Positions 47,452-56,716 of a stretch of DNA of 64,000 nucleotides are shown here, piece by piece. How positions within the stretch are numbered: position 1 is the first letter of the stretch; each line of letters begins with the position of its first letter. The translations under genes were made by a program, and so were the position numbers. The notes under the pieces are model-generated. The model was not told the DNA's origin and did not search any database. It saw nothing but the letters and a program-made list of their open reading frames with translations. This stretch comes from Janthinobacterium sp. ROICE36 (lineage in GTDB: Bacteria; Pseudomonadota; Gammaproteobacteria; Burkholderiales; Burkholderiaceae_D): contig NZ_PEBS01000014.1 in NCBI RefSeq assembly GCF_002869965.1, positions 35,432 to 99,431 of the forward strand, given 5' to 3'.

Positions 47452-48150
47452 ATGAACACTGATGTGACGGCAGGCGAAAAAAGCACTGACAATCCGAATC
47501 TGCTCGACCCCTTCGCGATCCGCGTGCTGGCCGTGCTGGCCGAAAAGGAAGCGCTGACGCCGGACAGCTATCCGCTGTCGCTGAATGCCCTGACGAATGG
47601 CTGCAACCAGCTGTCCAGCCGCGACCCGGTCATGGTCCTGTCCGAGGAAACCGTGTACGACGTGCTGCAGCGCCTGATGCAGCGCAAATTCGTCAACGGC
47701 ATCACGCAGGCGGGCGCGCGCGTCGCCAAGTATGAACACCGCATGCGCATCAAGTGGTCGCTGGAACAGGATAAACTGGCCATCCTGACGATCTTGATGC
47801 TGCGCGGCTTGCAGACGGCGGGCGAGATCCGCAGCCGCAGCGGCCGCGTGCATGAATTCAAGGCCGTGGCGGAAGTGGAATCCGGCCTGCAGTTCCTGAT
47901 CGACAAATATCCGCCGCTGGTGGCCAGGCTGGCTGTCGCCCCCGGCGCCAAGGAACCGCGCTATGGCCACTTGCTGGGCGGCGAGGAAGCGCTGGCGCAG
48001 TGCGAGACGGCGGCCGGTTTTGCGGGCGCCGTCAGCGCGCCGCAGCAGGGCAGCCGCGTGGCCCAGCTGGAACAGGAAGTACTGCAATTGCGCAGCGACT
48101 TCGATGGCCTGGCGGCGCAGTTCGAGGCGTTCCGCAAGCAGTTCGAGTAA
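47452..48150 (+). CDS. DUF480 / YceH-family protein
   Basis: A 232-residue protein with two winged-helix domains. LDPFAIRVLAVLAEKEALTPDSYPLSLNALTNGCNQLSSRDPV is the diagnostic YceH opening, and TILMLRGLQTAGEIRSRSGR marks the second domain. A C-terminal coiled coil (VAQLEQEVLQLRSDFDGLAAQFEAFRKQF) ends it. It is 10 bp downstream of cysE, so probably co-transcribed. Function is unknown; DNA binding is plausible. Confidence 0.9.
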   Translation: MNTDVTAGEKSTDNPNLLDPFAIRVLAVLAEKEALTPDSYPLSLNALTNGCNQLSSRDPVMVLSEETVYDVLQRLMQRKFVNGITQAGARVAKYEHRMRIKWSLEQDKLAILTILMLRGLQTAGEIRSRSGRVHEFKAVAEVESGLQFLIDKYPPLVARLAVAPGAKEPRYGHLLGGEEALAQCETAAGFAGAVSAPQQGSRVAQLEQEVLQLRSDFDGLAAQFEAFRKQFE

Positions 48151-48164
48151 AGCGGCATCGGCGC

Positions 48165-48533
48165 GTGACGTTTTCTTTCCTGTGCCGCTCCTGCGGCGAT
48201 ACCCACACGGGCATGCCCAGCTTCGGCGCCGATGCGCCGTTCAGCTGGGGCGTGTAGGTATTCCTCGGCGGCGACAGCTTCGACGCCTGGGATGCCTGCT
48301 TCCACGATGCGCAGCGTTCGCACATCGGCCCCTTCTTCGGCTGGCTCAGCACGCGCCTGCCTGCCTATCCCGACACCCTGAACCTGAAAACCCGCGTGCA
48401 CCTCATCGACGACGGCCTGCGTCCGTCCATCGAGCTGGAGCCGACGGACCACCCGCTGGCCGTGGAGCAGCGCGATGGCACCACCGCCGAACGGCTAGCC
48501 GGGCTGTACGCGCAGCTGCTGCATGGCAGCTGA
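48165..48533 (+). pseudogene. Broken DUF2199 gene
   Basis: One reading frame encodes FLCRSCGDTHTGMPSFGADAPFSW at the left and GPFFGWLSTRLPAYPDTLNLKTRVH plus IELEPTDHPLAVEQRDGTTAERL at the right, both hallmarks of DUF2199. The frame is interrupted by TAG at 48255-48257. From memory of the family about 50-60 residues are missing between the two halves. The stop falls where WGVW is expected, a single TGG to TAG change. Both lesions indicate decay. It follows yceH by 14 bp. Confidence 0.75.
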
Positions 48534-48748
48534 CCGCCCGCCAGGTGCCGCTGTCGAGCTCATCGACTGCGCCATGGGCTCGTCGCGACAGCATAGGCCG
48601 CAATGCATGCGAATGTGACAATGTGTGACTTTTTTTGCATGGTATTTCGTTATGCTCTCGTGCCGCCATCCCATACGGTGAATCATCCGCCACGCTGACG
48701 GGCGGCCTGGCGGTACAGACATGCATGCAACTACAGGCGGAGAGCGAT

Positions 48749-48997
48749 ATGGTAGTGTTAAAGGGTATCTTGTTGTTGTTTATCATCTTTTTTGGCATCC
48801 CCAACCAGATCATCGACTACAAGCACCGCAAGAAAAAAGCCTATGAGCCAGGAGATGCGTGGGCCTATTATTCCAGGCTGAGCAAGGAGGGCAGCGCCGA
48901 GGGCAAGTTCATGATGTGCTCGACCTACTGCGGCATTGCCTTCATCGTAGTCGTTCTGGCGTATCTCGCCTTGGGCTTGTTTACCACCTACCGGTGA
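48749..48997 (+). CDS. Small membrane protein (82 aa), hypothetical
   Basis: ATG with GGAG about 8 nt upstream. Two hydrophobic helices (LKGILLLFIIFFGIP near the N-terminus, GIAFIVVVLAYLALGLFTTY at the C-terminus) flank a charged loop (DYKHRKKKAYEPGDAWAYY). No family is recognised. Confidence 0.6.
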   Translation: MVVLKGILLLFIIFFGIPNQIIDYKHRKKKAYEPGDAWAYYSRLSKEGSAEGKFMMCSTYCGIAFIVVVLAYLALGLFTTYR

Positions 48998-49111
48998 CTG
49001 CCTGCGGCCGGCAAGGCCCGGCCACCCCGTGGTTCGACCAGCACGGTCCCGCCTGCCGTGGCGTTGCCTGCACGCGTATCGGCCATTTACCTCCTCATCC
49101 AAAGGGAATTT

Positions 49112-49651
49112 ATGAAGTTTGCAATTCAAGTCGTACTGGGCCTGTCGCTGGTCTGCGCAGGCCCCGCATGTGCCGCTGCCGCCGCGCCGGCAACGCAGTC
49201 CGCCGCACCCGCGCCGGTACACCTCAAGGCCGTGCAGGATCTGCTAGGCGCGATGCAGATTGAAAAATTGCTGAAAGGCGTCGCCGCCCGCAGCCGCTAC
49301 GCTGGCGAAAGCCAGAAGCAAGCCGTGCTGGCCAAGCTCGACAAGACTCCACCCGCAGAGATTTACCAGCGCCTGGCGCCTGCGCTCACGCGCGTCATTT
49401 CCGCCGATACGGCCACCGAGATGTACCGCTTCTATACCACCCCCTACGGCAAGCAGGTCATCCACAAGAAGTACAACTCCGCTGCCCAGCTCATCATGCC
49501 GGGCATGACGGCAGCCGTTGCGCCGGAAGAAAAGAAGGAGCGCAAGCGGGCCGCGTACGTGAAGGCGAGCAAGGAGCTTGCGGAGGATGAACCGGCGATC
49601 GAGCACGAAGCGTTCAAGCTGCTGCAAGCGATCAACAAGGAAAAGCGCTGA
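49112..49651 (+). CDS. Exported DUF2059-like protein
   Basis: A 179-residue protein. AAAGGGAA precedes the ATG of a Sec signal peptide (MKFAIQVVLGLSLVCAGPACA). The mature part begins with an Ala/Pro stretch, then helices. LLGAMQIEKLLKG and MYRFYTTPYGKQVIHKKYN resemble the DUF2059 pattern (FYxSPxGxK). The family role is unknown; a periplasmic location is predicted. Confidence 0.6.
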   Translation: MKFAIQVVLGLSLVCAGPACAAAAAPATQSAAPAPVHLKAVQDLLGAMQIEKLLKGVAARSRYAGESQKQAVLAKLDKTPPAEIYQRLAPALTRVISADTATEMYRFYTTPYGKQVIHKKYNSAAQLIMPGMTAAVAPEEKKERKRAAYVKASKELAEDEPAIEHEAFKLLQAINKEKR

Positions 49652-49736
49652 GCTGCGGGGCAGTCTGCCTTGCAGTATGGAAAGTAGGTTCTTCCGATGG
49701 CATGCACGCCGCCCTCGGCAACGAATTGGATGCCAT

Positions 49737-51206
49737 ATGATGATGCGATATGTCTTGACCTTGCTGCTGGCGGTAGGGGTGTTTGACGCGAATGCGCAGG
49801 GCGACAGCGGCGCAGTGACGGCCCGCAAGGCGCGGGTTGAGAACGGCTTGCTGCAGCCCGTTGCCGTGCGCGGGGCGCCAGTCCATGCCATGCGGCTGGC
49901 CGAGCGGATGCAGGCCCTGAACGTGCCGGGCGTGAGCATCGCCGTCATCAATGCCGGCGCGGTGGAATGGAGCGGCTCCTACGGCATTGCGAATGCGCGG
50001 ACGGGCCGTCCCGTCACCTCCGGCACGCTGTTTCAGGTAGCCTCGATCGGCAAGCCGGTGGCCGCCCTGGTGGCGGTGCGGCTCGCGGCCGAGGGAAAGA
50101 TTGATCTTGATGAAGACGTCAACCGGCGGCCGCGGCAGTGGCAGGTGCCCGGCGCGCAGCCGGTCGTGACGGCCCGGGCGCTGCTCAGCCATACCGCTGG
50201 CATGCCAACATTCGGCCTGCCGGGCTACGGCAGCGATGCACCGCAGCCGACGCTGCTGCAGGTATTGGCCGGCTCGCGCCCGGCGACGAATCCGCCCGTC
50301 ACGATGGACACCCCCGTGGGCGGCCGCTACGCGTATTCCAGCCTTGGCTATGTTGTGCTTGAGCAATATCTGAATGACGCGACTGGCCGGCCGTTCGGCG
50401 TACTGGCCGATGAAACGGTATTTGCCCCGCTCGGCATGCGCGATACGCTCTATGCGCAGTCGCTGCCGCCAGCGCTCGCCACGCGCGCCGCATCTGGCCA
50501 TGCGGCGGACGGCAGCGTTGTAGCCGGAAACTGGCGCGCCTATCCGGAACTGGCCGCAGCGGGGCTATGGAGCACGGCCCATGACCTGGCGCAGTTTGCG
50601 CTCGCCGTCCAGCGTGCCGCATCGGGACAGGATGGGCAGCTGATCACGCAGCAGCAGGCAAGGGCGATGCTGACGCCCGTGCGCGGCAGTTATGGCCTCG
50701 GTTTCGAACTCGATCATGCGGCAGCTGAACCGGCATTCCATCACAGCGGCTCGAATGCCGGCTACAAGGCGCTGCTGTTTGCGTATGAGCGTACGGGGCA
50801 GGGCGCGGTCATTCTCGCCAATGGGGATAACGGCTGGATGCTGATAGAAGAAATCGCGCGCAGCATTGCTGCCGAGTATGGATGGGAAGACTATCGCCCG
50901 AGGAAACGCGTCGCCGCCCAGCCGAATGTCGCGCTATTGGCCCGGTTTGCCGGTGATTTTGCCGTGTCCAACACGACGCTGCGCGTCAGCCACGAGAATG
51001 GTCATCTGTATATCGCCGGGCCGCCGGTCGGTCCGGTGCCAGTGGAATTGATCCCGGCAGGGGACTACGATTACTTCATGCGTGAAAAGGATGCCACATT
51101 GCATTTCGATAACAGTGGCGACGGCAGGATCCAGACACTCACCTTTGTCGATGGCCGGCCGCGCAAGGGTACTCGGCTTGCCGAGGCAGTGCCGCGCGTC
51201 GATTAG
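49737..51206 (+). CDS. Serine hydrolase, class C beta-lactamase/EstB fold
   Basis: A protein of about 489 residues. Three consecutive ATGs begin a signal peptide (MRYVLTLLLAVGVFDANAQ). Catalytic motifs are SxxK in QVASIGKPVAAL, YSSLGYVVLE (usual YxN has Ser here) and the HxG motif in HHSGSNAGYK. A C-terminal beta domain follows. Such proteins include peptidases, esterases and D-aminopeptidases; the YxN deviation makes beta-lactamase activity unlikely but does not exclude esterase activity. Confidence 0.85.
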   Translation: MMMRYVLTLLLAVGVFDANAQGDSGAVTARKARVENGLLQPVAVRGAPVHAMRLAERMQALNVPGVSIAVINAGAVEWSGSYGIANARTGRPVTSGTLFQVASIGKPVAALVAVRLAAEGKIDLDEDVNRRPRQWQVPGAQPVVTARALLSHTAGMPTFGLPGYGSDAPQPTLLQVLAGSRPATNPPVTMDTPVGGRYAYSSLGYVVLEQYLNDATGRPFGVLADETVFAPLGMRDTLYAQSLPPALATRAASGHAADGSVVAGNWRAYPELAAAGLWSTAHDLAQFALAVQRAASGQDGQLITQQQARAMLTPVRGSYGLGFELDHAAAEPAFHHSGSNAGYKALLFAYERTGQGAVILANGDNGWMLIEEIARSIAAEYGWEDYRPRKRVAAQPNVALLARFAGDFAVSNTTLRVSHENGHLYIAGPPVGPVPVELIPAGDYDYFMREKDATLHFDNSGDGRIQTLTFVDGRPRKGTRLAEAVPRVD

Positions 51207-51317
51207 CGGGGCCAGGGCGCAGGGCGGCCGTGCGGCAGGCGCTGCGGAATTGCCGCATGCGCCATGTTGCTGCGGCCGCTCCCTGTCAGTACGCTCACGT
51301 TTCCGGTATCATTCGGC

Positions 51318-51962
51318 ATGAATAAGATTTCTTTCCAACCGTTTGTTATTGGTGTCGCTGGCGGAAGCGGCAGTGGCAAGTCCACCGTATCACAGCAAGT
51401 GCTCGCGTCCTTTGGTGCCGACATGGTCTCGGTCGTGATGCAGGACGATTACTACCGCGACCAGACGCACCTCACCCCTGAAGTTCGCCGCCAGCAAAAT
51501 TACGACCATCCTCAGGCGTTCGAATGGCCATTGCTGGTACAGCACATCCAGGCCTTGCGCAACGGCGAGGCGATCGAGATGCCCGAGTACGACTTCACGC
51601 TGCACAATCGCTCCAGCAGGACCATTCCCGTCAAGCCGGCCCCGGTGATCGTGATCGAAGGCCTGTTTGCCTTGTATGACGAAGACTTGCGCGACATGAT
51701 GTCGCTGAAGATCTTTGTCGATACGGCTTCCGACGTGCGTTTCATCCGCCGCATGCAACGCGATATTACCGAACGCGGCCGTTCGGTGGAAAGCGTCATC
51801 GAGCAGTATCTGGAAACAGTGCGCCCGATGCACAAGCAATTCATCGAGCCCACCAAGCGCAATGCCGATGTCATTTTGCCGCATGGCGCCAATGGCCCCG
51901 CAGTCGACATGATTACCGCCAAGGTGGCGAGCGTCATTGGCCGCTTGAAGCCTGCCGGCTAA
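51318..51962 (+). CDS. udk: Uridine kinase
   Basis: A 214-residue protein matching E. coli Udk length when started at the ATG of MNKISFQPFVIGVAGGSGSGKST. Walker A GGSGSGKST, QDDYYRD, NYDHPQAFEWPLL, YDFTLHNRS and VIVIEGLFALYDEDLRD are all present. It phosphorylates uridine and cytidine in pyrimidine salvage. Its end is 12 bp from the convergent hlyD-type gene. Confidence 0.95.
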   Translation: MNKISFQPFVIGVAGGSGSGKSTVSQQVLASFGADMVSVVMQDDYYRDQTHLTPEVRRQQNYDHPQAFEWPLLVQHIQALRNGEAIEMPEYDFTLHNRSSRTIPVKPAPVIVIEGLFALYDEDLRDMMSLKIFVDTASDVRFIRRMQRDITERGRSVESVIEQYLETVRPMHKQFIEPTKRNADVILPHGANGPAVDMITAKVASVIGRLKPAG

Positions 51963-51974
51963 AAGCACGCTGCG

Positions 51975-53144
51975 TCAGCGTTCCCCCATCGACTCTGAAA
52001 ACGTCTTGGTGATCGGTTTCGTCAGGTAGCGCAAGACCGTCTTGCGGCCCGTGTTGATTTCCACGGTGGCCGTCATGCCGGGCTGGATCAGAATCGGCTC
52101 GCCATTCTTGCCCATCAGCTTGCGCCCGCTGGTCTTGATCTGCACGCGGTAGTACGGCTGCTCGTTGCCCTTGTTGTCTTCACTTAAAGTGTCCGCGCTG
52201 ATGTAGCTGACGGTGCCGCGCAAACGTCCGTAAATGCCATAGTCGTAGGCGTCGAGTTTCACGGCCGTGGGCAGGCCGGGTTTGATGAAGGCGATATCGG
52301 ACGGCTTGACTTTCGCCTCGATGATCAGGTCATCGTCCGTGGGCACGATTTGCAGGATTTCCTCGCCCGGCTTGGCCACGCCGCCCAGGGTGGTGAGCCG
52401 CACATTGCGCACGATGCCGTCGGTTGGGGCGTAAATGTCCGTCGAGCCCAGCTGTTCCTTGCGCTGCGTCACCGTTTGCAGCACGCCGGCCAGGTCTTCC
52501 TGGGCTTTCACCAGGTCCGTCTGGCTGTCCTGCAGGTATTTGTTGCGCCGGTTGGTGATCTGCGCCTGGATGTCCACCACCTGGCGCCGCAGTTTCAGCA
52601 CCTCGGCGCGGCTCACGTCCCCCGTCTCCAGCAGCGGCAAGTTCATTTCCAGCTCTTCCCTGATCAGCTTCATGGCGCTGTCCAGCGCGCCCACTTCCGC
52701 TTGCACGGCGCCCTGGCGCTTGCTGAACAGAGCCATCTGGTTGGCGCGAAATTCCGGAAACGCCTGCAGTTCGGGCGGGAATTTCGGCGCGCCGCCAAAC
52801 ACTTCCGCCTGCAGGCGCGCCACGGCCGCCTTCAACCCGGCCGCCTTGGCCGTGCTTTCCAGGTAACTCGTTTCGGCCCGCGTGCGGTCGAAGCGGGCCA
52901 GCAGTGCGCCCTTTTTTACCACGCTGCCTTCATGCACGCGCAGTTCGGCCAGCACGCCGCCGTCGGCCACCTGGATCACCTGGTTGCGCGAACTGGCGAT
53001 CACCTGGCCATTGGCGCGCGTCACCTGGTCCAGCTCCGCCCACGACGCCCACGCGATGACACAAGCCAGCGCCGCCGTGCAGCTCCAGATCAGCAGCCGG
53101 CCCCGTTTTGCTTCTTCCCGCGTTTCGACCTTGGCCAGTTTCAT
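51975..53144 (-). CDS. HlyD-family type I secretion periplasmic adaptor
   Basis: A 389-residue protein. One N-terminal TM helix (LLIWSCTAALACVIAWASWAEL) is followed by the lipoyl-like half-motif ANGQVIASSRNQVIQVADGG and a long coiled-coil hairpin (about 105-245). The beta-barrel region has IYAPTDGIVRNVRLTTLGGVAKPGEEILQIVP and the PGMTATVEINTGRKTVLRYLTKPI C-terminus. It bridges the inner-membrane ABC exporter and the outer-membrane channel. It overlaps the ABC gene by ATGA. Confidence 0.95.
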   Translation of the reverse strand: MKLAKVETREEAKRGRLLIWSCTAALACVIAWASWAELDQVTRANGQVIASSRNQVIQVADGGVLAELRVHEGSVVKKGALLARFDRTRAETSYLESTAKAAGLKAAVARLQAEVFGGAPKFPPELQAFPEFRANQMALFSKRQGAVQAEVGALDSAMKLIREELEMNLPLLETGDVSRAEVLKLRRQVVDIQAQITNRRNKYLQDSQTDLVKAQEDLAGVLQTVTQRKEQLGSTDIYAPTDGIVRNVRLTTLGGVAKPGEEILQIVPTDDDLIIEAKVKPSDIAFIKPGLPTAVKLDAYDYGIYGRLRGTVSYISADTLSEDNKGNEQPYYRVQIKTSGRKLMGKNGEPILIQPGMTATVEINTGRKTVLRYLTKPITKTFSESMGER

Positions 53145-56100
53145 GCGACTGCTCCTTGCGCCACTGGCGCAGTTGCGGGACTGGGTACGGCCTGCGGCTT
53201 GCCCGACAGCTTGGCCAGGACAAAGTCGCGCGGGCCATCGAGCAGCACTCGTCCCGCCTGCAGCACCACCAGGCGGTCGAGCAGGGGCAGCAGGGCGTTC
53301 TTGTGCGTGGTGGCGACCATGGTCACGCCTTCGGCCGCCAGTTCGCCCAATAGCCCCACGATGCGCGCTTCCGTTTTCGCATCCATGGCGCCCGTCGGTT
53401 CATGGAGCAGCCAGATGCGCGGCTTGGCCAGCAGCAGGCGCGTGACGGCGATCAATTGCCGCTGGCCGCCCGAGACGCCGCGCCCACCCTCGGCAATGGC
53501 CAGCGCCAGTCCCCGTGGCTGGCCCAGTATCAGCTCGGTCAAGCCCGTGCGTTTGGCTGCCGCCAGGATCGCTTCCTCGCCAGGGTCGGCCAGTCCCAAT
53601 AGCAGATTGTCGCGCAGGCTGCCGCTGAACAGCCGCGTTTCCTGCGGCAGGTAGCCGATCATTTCGCGCACCACGGCCGGCGCCAGCAGGGCCATGTCGA
53701 CGTCGCCCAGATAGACCTTGCCTTCGGCCGGCTGGTACAGGCCCGAGGCCAGTTTCAGCAGCGTGCTCTTGCCCGAGCCGATGGCGCCCACCAGGCCGAC
53801 GCGCTCGCCAGGGCGGATGGCGAGACTTTCCACTTCCAGCGCCACCTTTTGCGCGCCGCCATACGTAAAACGGATGCGTTCGAAGCGCAATCCCGTATCG
53901 AGGCTGCGCGGTGTCAGCGCGAACTGCCCGTTGTCCGCCTCGTTGGGCAGGCTGATGACCTGTTCCAGACCGTCGATCGAGGCGCGCGCATGCGCCCACT
54001 GCACCATCACGGCGGGCAACTGCACGATGGGCATCAGGGCGCGGTTGCTGATGATGGTGCATGCCATCAAGGCGCCCATGGTCATCTGGTTTTCCGCCAC
54101 GAACCACGCGCCCATGGAGATCAGCGCCACGTTGGTCAGTTGCTGGAAGGCGGCCGTGATGTTTTGCGACAGGGCCGCGTAGTCGCGGATATTCTGCTCC
54201 GCGTGGCTGCTCTCTGCCACCAGTTCGGCCCAGCGTGCCTGCATCATCCATTCGGCGCTGCTGCCCTTGAGCGTTTCCACGCCATCGACGGCTTCCACCA
54301 GCAAGCCCGCCTTGCGGTTGCTGGCGTTGAGGTTTTTGCGCGTGTGAGCCTGAATGGCGCGCTGGAACATCAACCCGCACAAGAGGGCCAGCGGCAAGGC
54401 CACCAGCGGCACCACTACCAGCGGCCCACCGATGATGGTGATCATGGCCAGGAAGATCAGGGCGAAGGGCACGTCCGTCAGCACGAACAGGGAGGTCGAA
54501 GTGAGCACACCGCGCACCATTTCAAAGCCTTTTACCTGCGCCGCCAGAGTGCCAACGGAGGCGGGGCGCGCTTCCATGCGGATGCCCAGCATGCGCTGGA
54601 AAAACCACTCGGATAATTCATGGTCTACATCGTTGCACGAATGGTCGACGATGCGGCTGCGCACCTGCTTGAGGATGAACTCCAGGCCGATCGACAGGGC
54701 CACGCCCACTACCAGCACCCACAGGGTGCTGAAGCTCTGATTGGGAATCACGCGGTCGTACACCTGCATGGAAAACAGCGAGGTGGCCATGGTCAGCAGG
54801 GTCACCAGCGCGGTGGCCAGCACGGCGTCGACGAATACGTTTTTTTTCAGCCACAGGGCATTGCGCACCAAGCCCAGCGCACCGGGGCGGGCGCCGCTTT
54901 TGTCGCTGCGGCGCGGCAGGCCCACGCAAGCCAGGCCTGCCAGCGAGGCCAGTTGCAAGGCGCGTCCATCAATGCCTTCGCCGCGCCAGGCACCGTCGGC
55001 GCCGTGCGATTGCAGCAAGCCCCAGCCCGAGCTGGCGCTGTAGACGGCGAACGGCAGCTCGCCCGGCGTCGGCTCGTGCAGCAGGCGCGCCGCGCCTTCC
55101 AGCCCGGCCGCCTGCCAGACGGTGGTGAGGACCACGCCGGGCGCGGCGTTGTCATCAAGCTGTTCCAGCTGGCGTTGCAGGTCGGCCAGGCGCGCGGCGG
55201 CCAGGTGCTGGCCAGTCAGCCGCGCGGCCCTGTCGCTGAGTGTCAGCAAGCCATGTTTGATGGAGGTATCCACGCTGTCTCCTGTTGGCATCATGTCGGT
55301 GTCAATTCGTGCGCGCCCGGCCAGGGTGCCTGTTTGCGCGGCCAGGCGCAGGCTGGCGGCAATGGCTTGTGCACGCGTGTCTTCCAGTGAAAGCTGCGCC
55401 TGGGTCGCTTCGCGCACCGCGTTGAGCACATCGTTCCAGCTCTTGCGGCCGATCACGTACTGGCGCGCATACGATTCGAACACCTGCGTCGAGGTGGTGC
55501 TGGCCTCGCCCGCGTTGTCCAGGCGCTGGCGGCTCGCTTCGGCCTCGTTCCAGTCCAGCGTGAAACGCTCGCGCACCTCGCGTTCGGCCACATCGTGCGC
55601 GGCGCGCGCGCCTTCGCGCCGGGCGACGGCGGCGTCCACGCCAGCCTTGGCCGACAAGCCGGCGCCCGGCTGCGCCTGCAGCACCAGCATGGCGCGCGTG
55701 CGGTTGTCGGTATGCATGCCGCCCGTGGGCTTTTCCATGCGCAGCACGATTTTTGGCATGTAGGCCGAGCACTGCAGGGTGATCTCGGAATCGGCTGCCT
55801 GCGCCTCGAATTCGAGACGGTGCAGGGTGGGGGAGTAGGCTATGGCCTGGCGCATGATTCTTTCCAGGCTGGCGCCGGGCAGCGGTTCGCCCACGCCGAT
55901 GCCTGTCGCTCTGACCAGGCGCACGGGCTTGCCAGCCAGTTGCGACAGCTGCGCCAGCGCGTTCTCCAGCGCCTGGCGCGCATTCGACACGTCGTTGGCC
56001 GCCTGGTAGGTGAGCGACTCGGCCAGGCGCTGGTCCGTCTGCGAACTGACCGACTGCACCACGCGGCGCTTGATCATGTTCAGCAGGCGCTGGTGTTCGG

Positions 56101-56596
56101 CCAGGCCTTCTTCGGCCGAGCGCACGCGCGCCGTCTGGCGCAGCGCCTCGGAGTAGGCGGCGATCACGCGCAGGGACAGGGTCAGGCGTTCTTCTTCGAT
56201 GGCCGCGCCGGCCGCGTCGACCCGGCTGCCGGCGGCATCGATGCCGGCGTCGATGCGCCCGCCGCTCCACAGCGGCTGCTCGATGCGCACCACGCCGCCC
56301 GTTTCCTGCGAACCCGTGGGTACTTCGGCCGACAGGCTGGGAAAGCGCTGCCACTGCGCGCCATCGAGGTCGGCCCGCGCGGCCGCCTGTGCCGAACGCT
56401 TGCCGGCGATGCTTGGATGGCTTTGCAGCGCCTGTTGCAAGACCTGGTCGAAGCTCCAGGCCGTGGCGCCCTGGGCGCTGGCCAGCGGTGTAAATGACGC
56501 CATGCAGACGGCCGCCAGTACGGCTACGATGCAGGGCAGGATACCGGGCCAAGGGCGCCGGCGAGGTACTAATGCTGGAAACCTGCGTAATCTCAT
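53141..56596 (-). CDS. TolC-like outer-membrane protein fused in frame to a type I ABC exporter
   Basis: One uninterrupted frame of 1151 residues from the ATG at 56596. Residues 1-440 are TolC-like: signal peptide ending near ASAQ, WSFDQVLQQALQSHP, RIEQPLWSGGRIDAG, and YVIGRKSWNDVLNAVREATQAQ. The rest is an ABC exporter with a C39-like N-terminal domain and six TMs. It has Walker A GAIGSGKST and signature VSGGQRQ, and a Walker B WLLHEPTGAMD in which the usual Asp is His. An SD (AGGAG) and GTG at 55273 could start a separate 710-residue ABC protein. Joining outer- and inner-membrane proteins is topologically awkward, so either internal initiation or a lost stop codon is likely. Confidence 0.85.
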   Translation of the reverse strand: MRLRRFPALVPRRRPWPGILPCIVAVLAAVCMASFTPLASAQGATAWSFDQVLQQALQSHPSIAGKRSAQAAARADLDGAQWQRFPSLSAEVPTGSQETGGVVRIEQPLWSGGRIDAGIDAAGSRVDAAGAAIEEERLTLSLRVIAAYSEALRQTARVRSAEEGLAEHQRLLNMIKRRVVQSVSSQTDQRLAESLTYQAANDVSNARQALENALAQLSQLAGKPVRLVRATGIGVGEPLPGASLERIMRQAIAYSPTLHRLEFEAQAADSEITLQCSAYMPKIVLRMEKPTGGMHTDNRTRAMLVLQAQPGAGLSAKAGVDAAVARREGARAAHDVAEREVRERFTLDWNEAEASRQRLDNAGEASTTSTQVFESYARQYVIGRKSWNDVLNAVREATQAQLSLEDTRAQAIAASLRLAAQTGTLAGRARIDTDMMPTGDSVDTSIKHGLLTLSDRAARLTGQHLAAARLADLQRQLEQLDDNAAPGVVLTTVWQAAGLEGAARLLHEPTPGELPFAVYSASSGWGLLQSHGADGAWRGEGIDGRALQLASLAGLACVGLPRRSDKSGARPGALGLVRNALWLKKNVFVDAVLATALVTLLTMATSLFSMQVYDRVIPNQSFSTLWVLVVGVALSIGLEFILKQVRSRIVDHSCNDVDHELSEWFFQRMLGIRMEARPASVGTLAAQVKGFEMVRGVLTSTSLFVLTDVPFALIFLAMITIIGGPLVVVPLVALPLALLCGLMFQRAIQAHTRKNLNASNRKAGLLVEAVDGVETLKGSSAEWMMQARWAELVAESSHAEQNIRDYAALSQNITAAFQQLTNVALISMGAWFVAENQMTMGALMACTIISNRALMPIVQLPAVMVQWAHARASIDGLEQVISLPNEADNGQFALTPRSLDTGLRFERIRFTYGGAQKVALEVESLAIRPGERVGLVGAIGSGKSTLLKLASGLYQPAEGKVYLGDVDMALLAPAVVREMIGYLPQETRLFSGSLRDNLLLGLADPGEEAILAAAKRTGLTELILGQPRGLALAIAEGGRGVSGGQRQLIAVTRLLLAKPRIWLLHEPTGAMDAKTEARIVGLLGELAAEGVTMVATTHKNALLPLLDRLVVLQAGRVLLDGPRDFVLAKLSGKPQAVPSPATAPVAQGAVA
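55271..55283 (-). promoter_or_regulatory. Internal ribosome site and GTG start for the ABC exporter part
   Basis: On the minus strand AGGAG (55279-55283), five bases and GTG (55271-55273) open MDTSIKHGLLTLSDRA, where LapB-type exporters normally begin. An alternative ATG-ATG lies 15-18 nt upstream. Confidence 0.7.
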
Positions 56597-56652
56597 CCCG
56601 TGTTTTTTCCTGCCACGCGGCCTGAACAATTTCCGTTTGCATCACTGGAGTC

Positions 56653-56682
56653 GCAGGAGCGCGTCTGCATTTGCGCTCCTGC
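56653..56682 (-). promoter_or_regulatory. Hairpin between the giant protein gene and the exporter gene
   Basis: Perfect 10-bp arms GCAGGAGCGC / GCGCTCCTGC with a 10-nt loop, 34 bp after the giant gene's stop. There is no T-tract on the minus strand, so it may be an attenuator or stabiliser giving more substrate than transporter mRNA. Confidence 0.6.
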
Positions 56683-56716
56683 GGCCGTTTTTGCCTACGT
56701 TTCCATGGCCGTTGCC

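Noticed and set aside
49737..51206. Antibiotic-resistance beta-lactamase
   Set aside because: The SxxK and HxG motifs fit the broader serine hydrolase/EstB group, the YxN motif is altered and length exceeds class C enzymes, so resistance should not be claimed.
55302..56645. A second minus-strand open frame over the TolC part, ending exactly near the junction
   Set aside because: Its translation is Arg/Gly/His-rich and lacks any TolC features; it is a GC-skew shadow. Its stop near the junction tempted a frameshift explanation, but the TolC frame itself is continuous.
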